DNA from: Climacium dendroides | Taxonomy: Eukaryota > Streptophyta > Bryopsida > Hypnales > Climaciaceae | Assembly: GCA_950106755.1 (NCBI GenBank) | Contig: OX467091.1 | Span: forward strand, 8,263,538 to 8,327,537 | Direction: 5' to 3' | DNA length: 64,000 bases | Shown: piece after piece, positions 11,787 to 23,864 of the stretch | Numbering within the stretch: the stretch's first letter is position 1 | How the letters are laid out: every line of letters starts with the position of its first letter | Translations under genes and position numbers: made by a program | The notes under the pieces: generated by a model | What the model was told of the DNA's origin: nothing | The model's database searches: none | The model's input: only the letters and a program-made list of their open reading frames with translations

Positions 11787-12307
11787 ACTGATCCAACTCG
11801 TTTGGACATTCTTCAGAATTTTTAAACCCTTCGCCTATATGAGTTCAACAAGCTTCACGAACTCCAAATGCTACTTTGGACTATGTGCAAAGAAAGTGTA
11901 TAATGTCTGCAGCATGTCCTCAATTCTTCCTACCACTGGCAAGTTGCTGAGGGTCTGGATAGCTAGGTTCGTCCTGTGAGTTTGCAGTAGGGATGAGGAT
12001 GGTAATCAACGTTAGAACTTTAAAGAATAATGACAACAATGTAGTATTGAATCAAAAAAAGTAGCAACAACATTTTTGGAAATTGATATCGGCTTAGTGC
12101 TTACTATGTAGTGGATGCCCAATACCCTGGGTGCAAATTTGTCTTTCAATTGTTGACAATCTCTTTCTTTTTGCCTTGAAAGGTACTAACGCTGTCATAT
12201 TGTAAATAAGTACATATAATAAAAACATATTATTATATGTTTTATTCAATAACTTCATAATGAAGCTATGGGTTGAGAAGCTTGAAGGTGACGTTGTCTT
12301 GTAAAGA

Positions 12308-12820
12308 TATATAAATAGATGGGTTTGCCTTAAACCTTCATTCAACCTTATTAGTGAGTTTGTTATCTACTTTGTAGTTCAAATGTCGAATTGGAGGGTT
12401 TTTTCTAAGTCTCAAGATGAAGAGACTCAACTGGATGTTAAGTTTGAGTTTTCACTTTCACAACTGTCGGATCAATCTCTTTCACTACGAGATTTTAGAC
12501 GTTCTCGAGAAGAAGCCGAACCATCTCGACTGCCAAAACAACCTCGTGTGGAGCAGCGATAGCACGGTAATCTAGATGCTGAAGCTCGAGCGTTGGTGAT
12601 CTTACTTCAAGTCGGATGTGTTGAACTAAGCACTCGTGAAGTGACGTCTGAGACGAGTTATAAAGGCAAGAACATGGACCAATATTTTTGTATGGCTCGG
12701 CTAGTCGTGACCACCAACAATGGTTGGAAGGGCCTGTCAATCTTTTAACAAAGGCTGAGTTTGTAGAATATATTGCCGCTACCGTCAAACGCATTCTTAA
12801 GTTTCTTCAAATGAAGTGAA
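12308..12820 (+). pseudogene. Orphan ORF with TATA box, reading frame broken
   Basis: TATATAAATAGA at 12308-12319 lies about 65 bp upstream of an ATG at 12383. That ORF encodes about 60 residues beginning MSNWRVFSKSQDEETQLD and rich in Ser, Arg and Glu. After a TAG near 12560 the same frame stays open to about 12747, and another frame carries on to a TGA near 12820. I recognise no domain. It sits inside the 9.1 kb TIR element, on the strand opposite the transposase, so it may be captured DNA or a second element gene. Confidence 0.35.
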
Positions 12821-14586
12821 GCTTTTATTGAAATTTTGTTTTTTTACCTCTAGTTGATATTTATTAAGTTTTAGTTCTTAAAGTTATGTTTTGAGTGTTT
12901 ATTGAAATCACAGTGAATAATTGTATTTGCTAAAAGTGAAATTGAGATTAGAATTTTAGTTAAAAGAGGACTACAGTTTGGAGTGATTGTGAATGGGGAT
13001 GTGGTTAGAATGTTTGGTGGGCCTTGGTAGGGACATGGGCTGAAGTGCCCCTACCTCTCACCTTAGATGGGGAGGAAAAGGTGGAGAAGAGGAATCTTAT
13101 CTAGTAGGGAGTTGGAATTTGAGAGAGTTGTTGTTGGTTTGAGAAGGAGATTTCAGGCTGATGTAGATCATTGAGCATTGAACCTTTGGAATTGAACCTT
13201 TGGAATCTGATTCTTTGGAATGAGACCTTTCCAAATTGTGCTTGCAAGTTGTATTTGGGCTTGTGAATCAAAAGTTATAGAGTTTTGAAGTTGAGAGGAC
13301 CTAAGGCCTTCCATTGAGAAGAGCAGAGGCTTCTTTGAGCCATAACTTTTAGAGTATTTTTCATCTTGTCTTGAGATTTGGAGGGAGTGTATATCATTAT
13401 AATAGATTTTCAAAAAGTCATCACTCATCTGATTTGAAGTTTGGAAGAGAAAGTTATAAGGAATTGAAGATCTAAAAGAAAGTTGGGGTTTGGAAGGAGA
13501 AAGGCTGTGACTTGGAGCGACCACAATTTGGTGTGTGCTTTTCATAAGGTCTTGAGAATTCTTGTGGAGTTAGTTTGAAAAATTGTTTATCCATAATGAG
13601 TTTATTCACTTGATTTGGATTCTTATTGAAGAAGTTATGGAGTATAAAAGATAGGAAGGAGGGTTGCCTTCATAGTTTAGAAACCCGAGACTTTGTTCCT
13701 TAATAACTTTTGAACAGAGTCTTAATTTCTTATGAAATTTTTTGAAGTTGTGAATATTAGTGTTAATATTCTAAATTGCTATTACACTTGTAATTTGGAT
13801 TTGTAGTTCAAAAGTTATAGAAGAATTTAGAGGCAGTAGTTGGTTGCCAAAAGATTTAAAGGACTTCTACTTTGCACTCTAATAACTTTTGGACAGTGGT
13901 TTGGATAGAATTGAAATTTGGAGGGTGTTTTGCTTGTGAAGTTATCTTTCCAAAATGTTATTATACTAAGCATTTGGAGATTTAGGCCATCTGTGACACT
14001 AGGAAAAAGATTATAGCTAGCGGGAGAAGTTCTTTAGTATTCTTTGGGGTTCTTTGGGGTTCTTTGGGATTCTTTTGAAGACTTGAAGATTCAAGGGCCG
14101 TACATGCCGAGGACCTAGCCGTGTGCTGTGGCTTGTGGCTTGTGACTTTATTATTCCTGGCCAGCTTTGGAAGCCCGTTGTCTTTTATTGTTTTTCCAAT
14201 CTGGATTTGAAGGATCGTTGCATTCAATTCTGCATTGTAAACCTGTTGCAAGCTAAGTGGGTATTCAACTTAGCCTCTTTTTGTGTTGTAGGCGACAAAG
14301 TGGGGTTGATCACCCACATGGTCGAATCTTATGTTATTCTCATTGATGAGGTTGGATTAATGACCAGTTGACCGGTGAATTTGAAGTTTAGAAGCCCATC
14401 ATTCAAACAGCAGCTCGTGTTTTGCTGTTCTGTTTTACCCGTCCGAAAACTTGTTTTTTATTATACACCCTTACCTAGACCCTAAAAATCCACCACATGA
14501 TAGGATGGGTGAAGATTGGGTGAAGATTCGAGTTTGAAGACTTTGAAGACCAAGAGAAGATACATGTTAGAAAAATCTCCATCAAA
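12821..14586. repeat. Degenerate internally repetitive non-coding DNA
   Basis: From about 13100 to 13980 phrases such as AAAAGTTATAG and TAACTTTTGAACAG recur roughly every 100 bp with pyrimidine/purine variation. They resemble decayed tandem repeats or a non-coding transposon interior. A short array of TTCTTTGGGG units occurs at 14041-14070. No gene is supported. Confidence 0.5.
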
Positions 14587-15792
14587 CACTAGTAGAAAAT
14601 GCATGACCGAAATAACAAAAATCCAACTCAAATTTGTTGTTCATTTCAATTGTTTTAGTCGCGTTGTTTCGGTCAAAATTTAACTAAAATCTGTTGTTCC
14701 AACTTGTTGATTTGGACACTGAATTCTTTCAAAAGAAAAAGAAAATTACCATGTCAACAGTTTTAAATGCCACGTCAGCAAAAACTGAACTGCCAACTCA
14801 ATAAAAATTGGAACTACCAACTCAACAAAAACATTTTAGTAAAAAATTAAAAAAACGGCCAAATTCTTTTTCATTCATTTATTCTAAAGAACTCAATGTT
14901 ATCGACCTATGTGGTTTGAAGGACACTTACCTCTGTTAAAGTAGGGCGGAGAAGCCAAACACTTTATAGAAGTGGGATGGCAAGATGTTGGACAACACAT
15001 ATGGGATATGTACAATAAGAACTCAGACAACCGCTCATAGTAGTAAGTTCATTAAAAGTAGGAATTGTAGTTAAATTCAGATTTCAGACCTAATTTAGGC
15101 ATAGTAAACTATTTTTTTTTAAAATTTGAACTAAGTTAATGTAGACAATCAATCTATCTTTCATTTTCAAAAATCCGTTTGGGATTTCAAGCTTCTTATT
15201 AAAAGTTATCAACAAATTTAGAGAGGGGTTGGGAAGTACAATTTCTTTGACAATTTCGAAACCCACCCTCTCTAAACTTGTTGATAACTTTTGATTGGAA
15301 GCTTTAAATCCCAAACGGATTTTTGAAAATGAAAGATATATTGATTGTTTACATTAACTTAGTTCAAAGTTTTAAGAAAAAAATTATTTTACTATGCTTA
15401 AATCAGGTCTAAAATCTGAATTTAACTACAATTATGAGTGGTTGAGTTCTTACTTCACATATCCCATATGTGTTGCCCAACTTCCTACCACCCGACTTAT
15501 ATAAAGTATTTGGCTTCTCCTCTTCACCATCTCAAAGGTAAACGGTATACCAATTGCAATTTTTTAAATCAGAAGTATTTACAATAAAATGTTGAATTTT
15601 TTATGTTTGTTTATAAAACCTTTTAAATTTTAGTTGATTTGGCCCCAAATTTTTTTGGAGTGCCCCAATCAACAGAAATTTGTCAGTGTCTTTACAGAAT
15701 TTTGTTGAACTTGTTAAAACATGTCCGCTACTATCCAAAACAACAAAAAACTGTCGAATTTTTGTTATTCTAGTCACAAGTTTCTAGTAGTG
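14587..15792. mobile_element. Non-autonomous CACTA element with a giant internal foldback
   Basis: The left end is CACTAGTAGAAAATG and the right end is the reverse complement of CACTACTAGAAACTTG. Homology of the ends extends about 35 bp, through AATAACAAAAAT. The flanking direct repeats are AAA (14584-14586 and 15793-15795), the 3-bp duplication expected of CACTA. Length 1,206 bp. The core, about 14920-15545, is an inverted repeat with arms near 300 bp around a short loop at about 15235-15250. No transposase is encoded. Confidence 0.88.
14920..15545. repeat. Long inverted repeat (arms about 300 bp) inside the CACTA element
   Basis: The left arm (GAAGCCAAACACTTTATA at about 14951, down to CAACAAATTTAGAGAG) is mirrored by the right arm (CTCTCTAAACTTGTTG at about 15264, up to AAGTATTTGGCTTC near 15514). 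Identity is high with scattered mismatches and small indels. A transcript through it would form a long near-perfect duplex, so it is a plausible small-RNA source. Confidence 0.9.
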
Positions 15793-16095
15793 AAAACACA
15801 ATAACTAATAGCCAGACACTTCGCGTGTTCTCTAAGCGCACCCCTCTCACCACGACAACGTCATCTGCCAAAAATCATAGTAAACACAACCCCTATAAAA
15901 CTGTTAATGTCCTTGAACCCAGAAACCCCCTAAACCCACCAAAACCACAAAATCCCACCAAAACCATAAAATCCCACCAAATTCTACAATCCACAAAAGC
16001 TCCCAAGTTCACAATGCTCAAAGTGATCCACCAAAACCTCACAAAATCGATACCCTAAGGCAACTCACGATTGGCAAAACCAAGCATACTGAAAA

Positions 16096-17382
16096 CTAAC
16101 ATGCGCCGAAGGAAGACAGGCGCGTGGCGATTTCTGCCTCCTTAATGCCCCCAAAAGCCTTCATAGTTTCAATTATGACTGTCGTCAAGTTGTTGCTCCC
16201 GCTGCCCTCCACGACGCGCTCCAACGACAGCAACATTGATTTCCTGGTCCAATTTTCATACATGCATCCATGGATGGAAATCCAACTTTGCATATCCAAG
16301 GTCGTGACTTTATCACAATTTATCGAGAAGAAGCGAGCCTTGGACATAACTTCTGCTGTCTTGCGTTGAACCTATTGAAAGAGACAGTTTGCGAGTTTCC
16401 ATCCCGCAGTGTCAGACCAGTGCCATTTTGGTAACTTCGGGACGTCCAGAAAGTACAGAAGCGGTTGGATTGCCGCGTACTTCAATATAGGGCGGCCCTC
16501 TTGAAGGAGGTGGAGAATCGTAGTAAATTGCAGGCACTTCTGTGCTCATTTTCCTTTAATCACAGACAATTGTTGTGCCACAGTGGTGGTGTCCCTGGCA
16601 GCGTAAAGTCTCTCGTAATGAAGGTGCTTGCAATTCTTAGCGATGTAGTGTTGCCCCTTTTTAATTCCATTAGCCATATTTTGGGTTGCCTTCCGCTTTC
16701 CTTTGTGCTTGGTCAGAGTATCCCATTTTGGACGAAGAATCTTTGGCTTCCTTATAATCTAAGAGCAAACAACGCATTTCACATACTCAAACAAGCCATC
16801 AAAACTGTGGAAAAGCTCTGCCTATGGCAGTCGAGTCACCCAGGACTCTTGGAATTTCCTTGTCGTGTCGTAGTTTTTCTTTGGAACTGCTTGTGCGGAA
16901 TCTAGAACAAATTCTTCATCAGACTGGTCGTCAACCTCGTCAATCACCGCTAGCTTCTGCTTACCTTTGCATGCCCTGGCTGATTCTGCAATCTCCGTGC
17001 CTTGCATAGACCGAGATCTATCCGATGATAGAGCAATGATTTTGACAACAGAATCACTAGGCGGAAGGGAAGACATAGCACGTACCGGATCCTCAGCAAT
17101 GAGCAGAGGTATAGAAGGATTAGACCTACGTCGCGGGACTTGCGTCATGCGGAATGCACTCCCCTTCTTCTTCCGTAAATTGTCGTAGACAAACATCCCG
17201 CCGCTCTGATTGCAACTGTCATTTCCAATACTTCCACTACATGCCGCAATGGATTCTAAGGTTATAGACAGAGCAGATCTAGAGTGCAAGCCCGGTGGAG
17301 TGAGTCCGGACGAGGAAGACGAAGAACCAGTGCTTGGAATCCAATTGTAATATCGGAACAAGGCCGATCCAACAAGAACCAT
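16096..17382 (-). pseudogene. hAT-like transposase, N-terminal part (decayed)
   Basis: The reverse-strand ORF 16822-17382 (about 186 residues) ends in RKFQESWVTRLP. The same frame continues, after a TAG where a Trp codon is expected, through AELFHSFDGLFEYVKCVVCS, a second stop, and a PKWDTLTKHKGKRKA stretch followed by YIAKNCKHLHYE (about 16560-16822). This is a Cys/His-bearing N-terminal zinc-finger-like module typical of ZNF862-like/hAT proteins. A further block at 16096-16347 (RFFSINCDKVTTLDMQSW) matches the start of the catalytic region. The gap to 11786 includes the CACTA at 14587-15792. Two or more nonsense codons make it a pseudogene. Confidence 0.78.
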
Positions 17383-18496
17383 TGTGACTGCGACTCCAAT
17401 TACCCTAACGCCAAGTTAGCTTTCCTAAAGTCTTACGAACGTGCATTGCAATCTCACTTCACTCTCAATCGCCAACTATAAGATACCCTAAATTGATCGC
17501 AACAAGCAATCAAGAGATTGAACAATACAGCAACCAATTTCGAGCACATCCTCCGAGATTGAATAACACAGTATAAATCAGTGAGCTCACAACTCATGAA
17601 TTCAGTGTACATGTATGAAATGCAAACCTCTGTCCATGTTTGCCAAGCATATATTTTGAAGAAGAATTCTTGCAAACCAACGGCCAAAACAAAGCTCCTC
17701 ACCCGCGCGCCTTACTCCCGCCATGATCGCCAATGCCAAGTACAATTTTCGAACCGGAATTCGGCTTCCACTTTCCCTAATGAAACCAAAATCTCAAGAA
17801 CATACACGTACGAGACCAAACCGTTGCCAACAACAACATGAACTCATGAACTGGCAGAAACTGCGTATAAAAAAATGGCGAAGAAGTTCTTATGATGGGC
17901 GAGGACAAGGCCGACAAGCTAGCAACGACAAGAAGGCGCGAGGCAATTGGTTCCCAAGTCAGCTGGCCCCACCTAGTCGTTTCAGCTTGGGAGATGTTGC
18001 CACCTAATTCACCGATTGGGACAGGGCGCCGAAAGTAGAGGGCGACATGCTTATGTCAGGTTGCGACATCAAGCTCCCACAAGATCAATGGTGGTGAGAT
18101 TCTGGCAAATTACATGCATCTGCTGCCCTTGATTTCATAAGCACTTTGGAACCTGTTAAAAAAAATTCACAATTTGGCCTTTTTTCGCCGCTTAAAAAAT
18201 CACTGCCTCCTTACATGTATCGGTCACTGGGGGAATTGCACAGCAAGTACTACACGAAAAAAATAGGCAATGCATTTTCATATGGACTCGGTAGGTGGGG
18301 AAGGAAACAATAAAAAATTTACATGTATTAGATTTAGTAGTCTCACCAATGAGGTTGTCCACCAATATCGGTGAAACTTCAACTCCTTCTTTCCCGCTTG
18401 CCCACCCTGGCAAGACAATCAATGGAGTCACTTTTGTCTTCTAGCTTGAATTGGTTGTAAACTTACCCACTAGGCAAACATGTAAGGAGGCCCTAA

Positions 18497-19328
18497 TACA
18501 ATGTCATTACCTCCAAGTCAAGACGCACACTTGATGCAGTCCTTGCAAGGCAAGCCATAGAAGATGTATTAAGGTGAAGGTACGCATAACCGATCAAATA
18601 AGCAATTCTGGACATGGTACAAAGTGTTGCAAGGCAAAGCAAATGATTGCAAAGGTGCAATGATAGAAATGACAGGGATTGAAAAAAAATTGGAAATTTT
18701 ATCGCTTGAATTGAAATTACTATAAATTTTGGCAGGCCAAAAGTACTTTGGACCCATAGATAGTCACTCCACACTTTTGATTTTGATCTTAGCCAAACTA
18801 CTTTCCTGCTCATTACTTCTTGCTTTCTTGCTCACCACTTTGGGACATGTCTCATGATCTTATTGGTTGAATGCATTTCAAGGCTTGGTTGGAAATTGAA
18901 TTGAGCCTTCATGGGAAATAGAACACCCTATAGGTTGTACATAGATACTTGGTCGGAATTGGATACTTCTACCTTAGATAACCAATGATAAACTAGTGGC
19001 TACCAGGTTATGGTACATATCAACTAGTTGTACATATTTCAATTACAATCTTTGATCTTCATGATCCAAGGGAGTAGGAAGCAAGTTGAAAAGAAAGAAG
19101 GTTATGAGTTGCAATTTGTAGTAGCTATAGTGGTGGTTTGCCAATGGGATGGTGCCATGTTAGTGTTGACTGTTGAAAAGTCAACAACCGGTTATGATTG
19201 GTTTTGTAATATAGGATAGAAATTATACAAGTGTACAATATTTTCAGAATTATATGCCTAAGGACTCTTAAAACAATGGCAGTGCAATCAAGGCTTGTCA
19301 AGATTGAGACGCTCAAAGTTTAATAGAC
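18497..19328. other. Intergenic, nothing recognised
   Basis: AT-rich DNA with only short overlapping ORFs on both strands. No motifs, TIRs or repeats were found that I can support. Confidence 0.5.
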
Positions 19329-19332
19329 TTAA

Positions 19333-19861
19333 CCCTTGGAGGACAATGCAAGCCCCTTGAGCATTTTGAAAGTCAAAATTTGAATTTGTATATAGTTCTT
19401 GATTTAAATTTTTTTATAAATTTAACTAACCAAATGTAGCTCCAAAAATCTACTTTTTACTCCACTCAAAGTTTTTTCAAAATTTTCAAAATTCTAATTT
19501 TTCAAGATAGCATCTTAAAAACTCAAAATACACCACTTTTGAACTTTTTCTATCGCATTTCTCTTGGTATAATCTCGAGTACATTAAATACAACATGATG
19601 CTTTTCACTATTATTTACATTATTTTTTAAAATTTCATAATATATTAAGTATTTTTGTAAATACTATTATTTTTACACAAAATTTCTTTTTAAAATCATA
19701 GAAAAACTCATTTTGATGTTTTTAAATGTGAATAAATGAAATCATGTTCTAAGACATATATTACTCCGTGTGAAAAATATCAAAATTTTGAAAAATCTAT
19801 GTTTCAATGTAGAAATCAAATGAAGTTTGACCAAGCTTGGACATAAAATTTCCTTTAAGGG
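19333..19861. mobile_element. TTAA-flanked short TIR element (diverged)
   Basis: The left end is TTAA|CCCTTGGAGGA and the right end is the reverse complement of TTAA|CCCTTAAAGGA. TTAA is at 19329-19332 and 19862-19865. The 529-bp interior is AT-rich and non-coding. The termini resemble those of the clearer element at 48087-48663 (CCCCTAAAGTCC), but interior homology was not evident, so family membership is tentative. Confidence 0.5.
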
Positions 19862-20051
19862 TTAAGTGAGTGACCTAGAAAATAGAGGTAGTTGAAATCC
19901 TCTACGACGGTAGGTGCATGTTAATTATTTACTCCAAAAATGCACACAATAGTTTTTAAGCCTTTGCGTAATTTTGCTCATATTTTTATTCAAACAAAAA
20001 TCAAAATATATGAGTTGTGTCTCATTTGAATCATCACCTTGTGGTCATTAA

Positions 20052-20271
20052 CCCTTAAACGTTGAGGCAGACATTTTGCATCCAATGAATGACAAAAAAT
20101 CTTTCCATGCACAACAAAAGTGCAACTATTCATCCTCCAAATTTTGTGGGAAAGGGAACATCTTCTATAGTAGCTTAACTCCTAATGAGTTATTTTTCAT
20201 TCTTTTAACCCAACAATTCACATGGTACCCAAACAAATGATTTTCACGAAGACCAACTCATCATTTAAAGG
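20052..20271. mobile_element. TTAA-flanked short TIR element, 220 bp (tentative)
   Basis: The left end TTAA|CCCTTAAACG and the right end, reverse complement TTAA|CCTTTAAATG, form an imperfect inverted repeat of about 10 bp. TTAA is at 20048-20051 and 20272-20275. It is short and diverged, and chance is possible in AT-rich DNA. Confidence 0.35.
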
Positions 20272-20275
20272 TTAA

Positions 20276-21515
20276 AGAAGGTTGCTTGTTGTCTAATACT
20301 CCAATCAGTTCCTTGCTTGAATGCGACGTACTCCATATTAACGTTATTTGAACCAAACATCATCTAGAAATAGTCTTTAACCCTAGAATGCCCTAATTCA
20401 TTAGTAGAGTGTGTGGCGATTAGAAATGTTGTAACATTAGCAAGATGAATTTCGGCTAATTGTTGTGATCTATGATAGAAAGAACCATAAGATCTTAATA
20501 AGTAGGTGTATGGTATTTTCACTGCGACAAGGCAATCCTCCATCTCATCAAGCAAATACAATCATGCATTGAGGGCTTTCTTTCAAATTTTCTTATTATA
20601 TACCTCAATCCACACATTTATATTATATCCATATGTAAATCCAATTTAAAGCATTCATATCTATCCAATAGACATACAATTCATTAGTACTTAGTTTAGC
20701 ATTGTCCAAGCTTTTTCCCTAATAAAATTAATTTCATTAACAGTTCATTGTATAGTCGTAGAGATATCCATTGTCATACATTTAGTACTATGCACATCCC
20801 ATTAACAACTTCTACTCATCTTCAACCAACAAAGGAACTCATAATATCACTCGCAACACATATAGTCAATTTTATGGATTTCCTTATCAGATACAACTAT
20901 GTCCTTGCACGATGACACATAATGGATTGGTTGGTCTTATAAAATCCGGTTCAAATTTTTGTGTGCCTTAGGGGCTGCCATTCTCAAAAATACATGACTA
21001 TTAAGTAGTAAAATCATATATTTGTAGTACTATAACTATCATAACCTCCACTACACTACATGATGTTCTATGGAACACCTCATTATAGAAGTTTTTTGTG
21101 TCTATAATCATAATTGAAGAACACATATTATAGAAATTTTCAGGCAATATTTTAACACTTTCAAATGAACTTTTACATTGCAAATTCAACATAGAATTCA
21201 TCATGGAAGAGTTTGCATACCACTTGAATTCATTGCATCACTACTGAGTACATGAGCAAAGCTAACCATGCTCAACCCTGAAGTCCAACAATGTTGTGTA
21301 ATTGCTCTATAACAAAACAATGCAACTGAGGTCATCCCAACAAATTGCATCTATCACAAGGCGAGGGGATCTACGTCCTTAGTCATAGATAATACCATCA
21401 AAGTAGTGGAGCCCTAAAACAATTGACGTTTGTATAGAACTAACCATTTCCAGATGTTATCAATTTTGTAAAGATAGCATTGTTATGGAACAAATTGTCA
21501 TAACATCTCAACTTC
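20276..21515. other. Intergenic, nothing recognised
   Basis: AT-rich sequence with isolated ORFs below 70 codons and no recognisable motif. Confidence 0.5.
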
Positions 21516-21665
21516 CACTACTAGAAAATTTCATTTTTCTGTTGTTTTGATCGTGTTGATCCGGTCAAAATCTGACAGAAATTTGTTGAAACTAACAGAT
21601 TTCTGTCAGATTTAGACCGGATCAACGCGACCAAAACAACAAAACAACGAAATTTTCTAGTAGTG
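21516..21665. mobile_element. CACTA-type MITE that is almost entirely palindromic
   Basis: The element is 150 bp with termini CACTACTAGAAAATTTC and its exact reverse complement, flanked by TTC direct repeats (21513-21515 and 21666-21668). The arms continue inward through TGTTGTTTTG/CAAAACAACA and GATCCGGTCAAAATCTGAC, meeting near a short loop around 21595. The ends match the 14587-15792 element (CACTACTAGAAA), including a shared GTTGTTT...CGGTCAAAAT subterminal block, so this is probably its deletion derivative. Confidence 0.92.
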
Positions 21666-21668
21666 TTC

Positions 21669-22767
21669 TAATTGTCACCATCTTTCTTTCCTCCATAATC
21701 ACTATGCTTTGCCACTTGAACAAAAAAGACTCACTTCCTTTATACAATCTTCTGAATAGAATTTTAGAAGTGAATCAGTTGTCTACTTTGATTGAAAAGA
21801 ACACAACTTTTTTATCTCATATCCAAGCTATAGGTGGCCTCGGATTCCATACGACTTATGAACAAGCAACATAGCACGTACAAATATATGTTATTTGTAC
21901 CTATATGTTTGTTGAATTCGGCTGGTCTTGTCATTGGCTACTGAAAACCAACAAAGTTGAGTAGACTAACAGCAAATTCAAAATGCTTCAACTGAAAAAG
22001 ACAATACAAAATCACTAGCAATAATTCCACTTTTGTGATCATAGATTTGCAACAATGACATCTAGTTATGACATAGGATTTGTAAAGACAATCATACATA
22101 ATTAATGCCGAAATGTTGGGGACTTCATGCCACTCACATATTGGCCCTTGTTACCAATAACAACTAATGTAGAAGATTCCCGATGCTTCTATGAAAAAAC
22201 ATTGTAAGCTTGAATGGCTTACTATCCATGGTCATTGACCTATAATTGTTCAATGGAGTAGTATAGTGTCACTTCTTGGGGTCTACAAGCTCATACTTTG
22301 AAATTCATATCTTGAAAAAAAATTGATCTCAATAGATTTGACTTTTGTATCCCAAGATCTTCCCATAGCTCTCTATTGGTCTCTAATACACACGAAACTT
22401 GATAAGTTTATATATTTATATTGTCCTTCACCTTACATAACCAAGCCTTTTTTTAGTAATTATAACGAATGCTGAAACTAAACAGAAGAGTGATGTACCC
22501 CACAGTAGAAATGAAAACTTTTAAAGTACTTCTATTTATTCCTGATTTTGTACACAATGGCATCCCCAACTATTGTGGCCATTGAGTTCATCACTATAAA
22601 GTAGACTATTCCATCCTGAAAAAGGTCTGGCATAATTTTCCTCATTGTAAGTCCATCCAACTTTGCAATAATCTATATTATTTGATTACACAGTGGACCT
22701 AGACTCTTGGACTCCACCTACTTCAAAATCCAAATGAAAACAATTAGATAAAACAGAGGCCTCAAAA
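21669..22767. other. Intergenic, nothing recognised
   Basis: AT-rich DNA without a supported ORF, repeat or terminus. Confidence 0.5.
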
Positions 22768-23864
22768 GAACACTACAAGAAAATAGAGGTAAATGTGACT
22801 ATAGGAAATGACTCAATGTTTGGAACAACTAAATAATGACTGTGCATTCCATAATTGCACCAGCCATTGCAGAGCCATAGGAATTGAGTCATTTTGAAGT
22901 CACTGGTGTGACTGCTAGTGGATGTCAATACTTTCATCCACAATTTTTTGTGAGTGGCACAGACGAGACTAACGAACGGGAATGCAATGAAGTCATTAGT
23001 TGCGGTCACAGTCATTAGGGAGTCATGGAAAGTCATCAAATATGATTGGGTGTCACTATTTAATGACTTCAAAATAATTGGATTTTTTACGGTTAACTAT
23101 GTTGCCCAATTTTTCAATTAGTTGGGCAGGCGGTTGAAAAAGACTTCAGAGAATCACCTTCAGCCAACTTCTCAGTGACTTAATAATGACTTCTAGGCAT
23201 AGAGAAAGGGTTGCGATCCCGTTTCCACCCCTTCATGCTCTAATTTTGAGCGTGCCTCAAGTGGGATGTCGACGATCTGTAGCTTGCCAATTGAAAGGTG
23301 TGGTGAAATATGTATGCTTCGTTGTTTCAAGTACCACTACCACAGAGCTTAGTCTACATTAGCAACATAGAAACTCCAAAATGTGCTAGTATCATCAAAA
23401 CTTGGTGAAGAATTCTAAAAGCACAAGCATGTAGCATAGGGTGAAAGCGGTCTCTTTGTACGACTCTATTTGAGGGCACCAATGTATTGGCATTACCATG
23501 TGACTGCAACTCCCTCAACCATAGCTGCTCATTATGTAGTCTCTATCTTTCATTATCTGACAAGGGCAGCATGGTGGGTCTCATCTCCACTAGTGTAATA
23601 CGAGCGTATCCACGTAATGCACAATATACATGCAAGGAAGAGATGTTCTGGATTTTGTTACTGAACAAATGTAGGTTCAACCAAGAAGCCTCTCCGGGGG
23701 ATAACTTCTTTTTGACACGGAAGCCAGTCCCGCAATCTTCCAACTTTAGAAGATTGAATTCAAATCCAAATCAGCACAACAGTACGCACAGTCTAGCATT
23801 AATAAATAACCACTGAAAACCAACGATCTTTATCGCAGCATGCACCTTTAAAAGTATACAATTT

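Larger units (their letters stand above)
9368..18493. mobile_element. 9.1 kb TIR element containing hAT-like transposase remnants
   Basis: A perfect 13-bp inverted repeat, GGGCCTCCTTACA, begins at 9368 and ends at 18493. The flanking triplets are TAA on both sides (9365-9367 and 18494-18496). Inside on the reverse strand are decayed blocks of a hAT-type transposase (10403-11786 and 16096-17382), plus a CACTA element (14587-15792) that probably inserted later. A TAA duplication fits PIF/Harbinger and an 8-bp duplication would be expected for hAT. No 8-bp repeat is visible, so the superfamily of the outer ends is uncertain and the TIR pair may not belong to the transposase. Confidence 0.6.
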
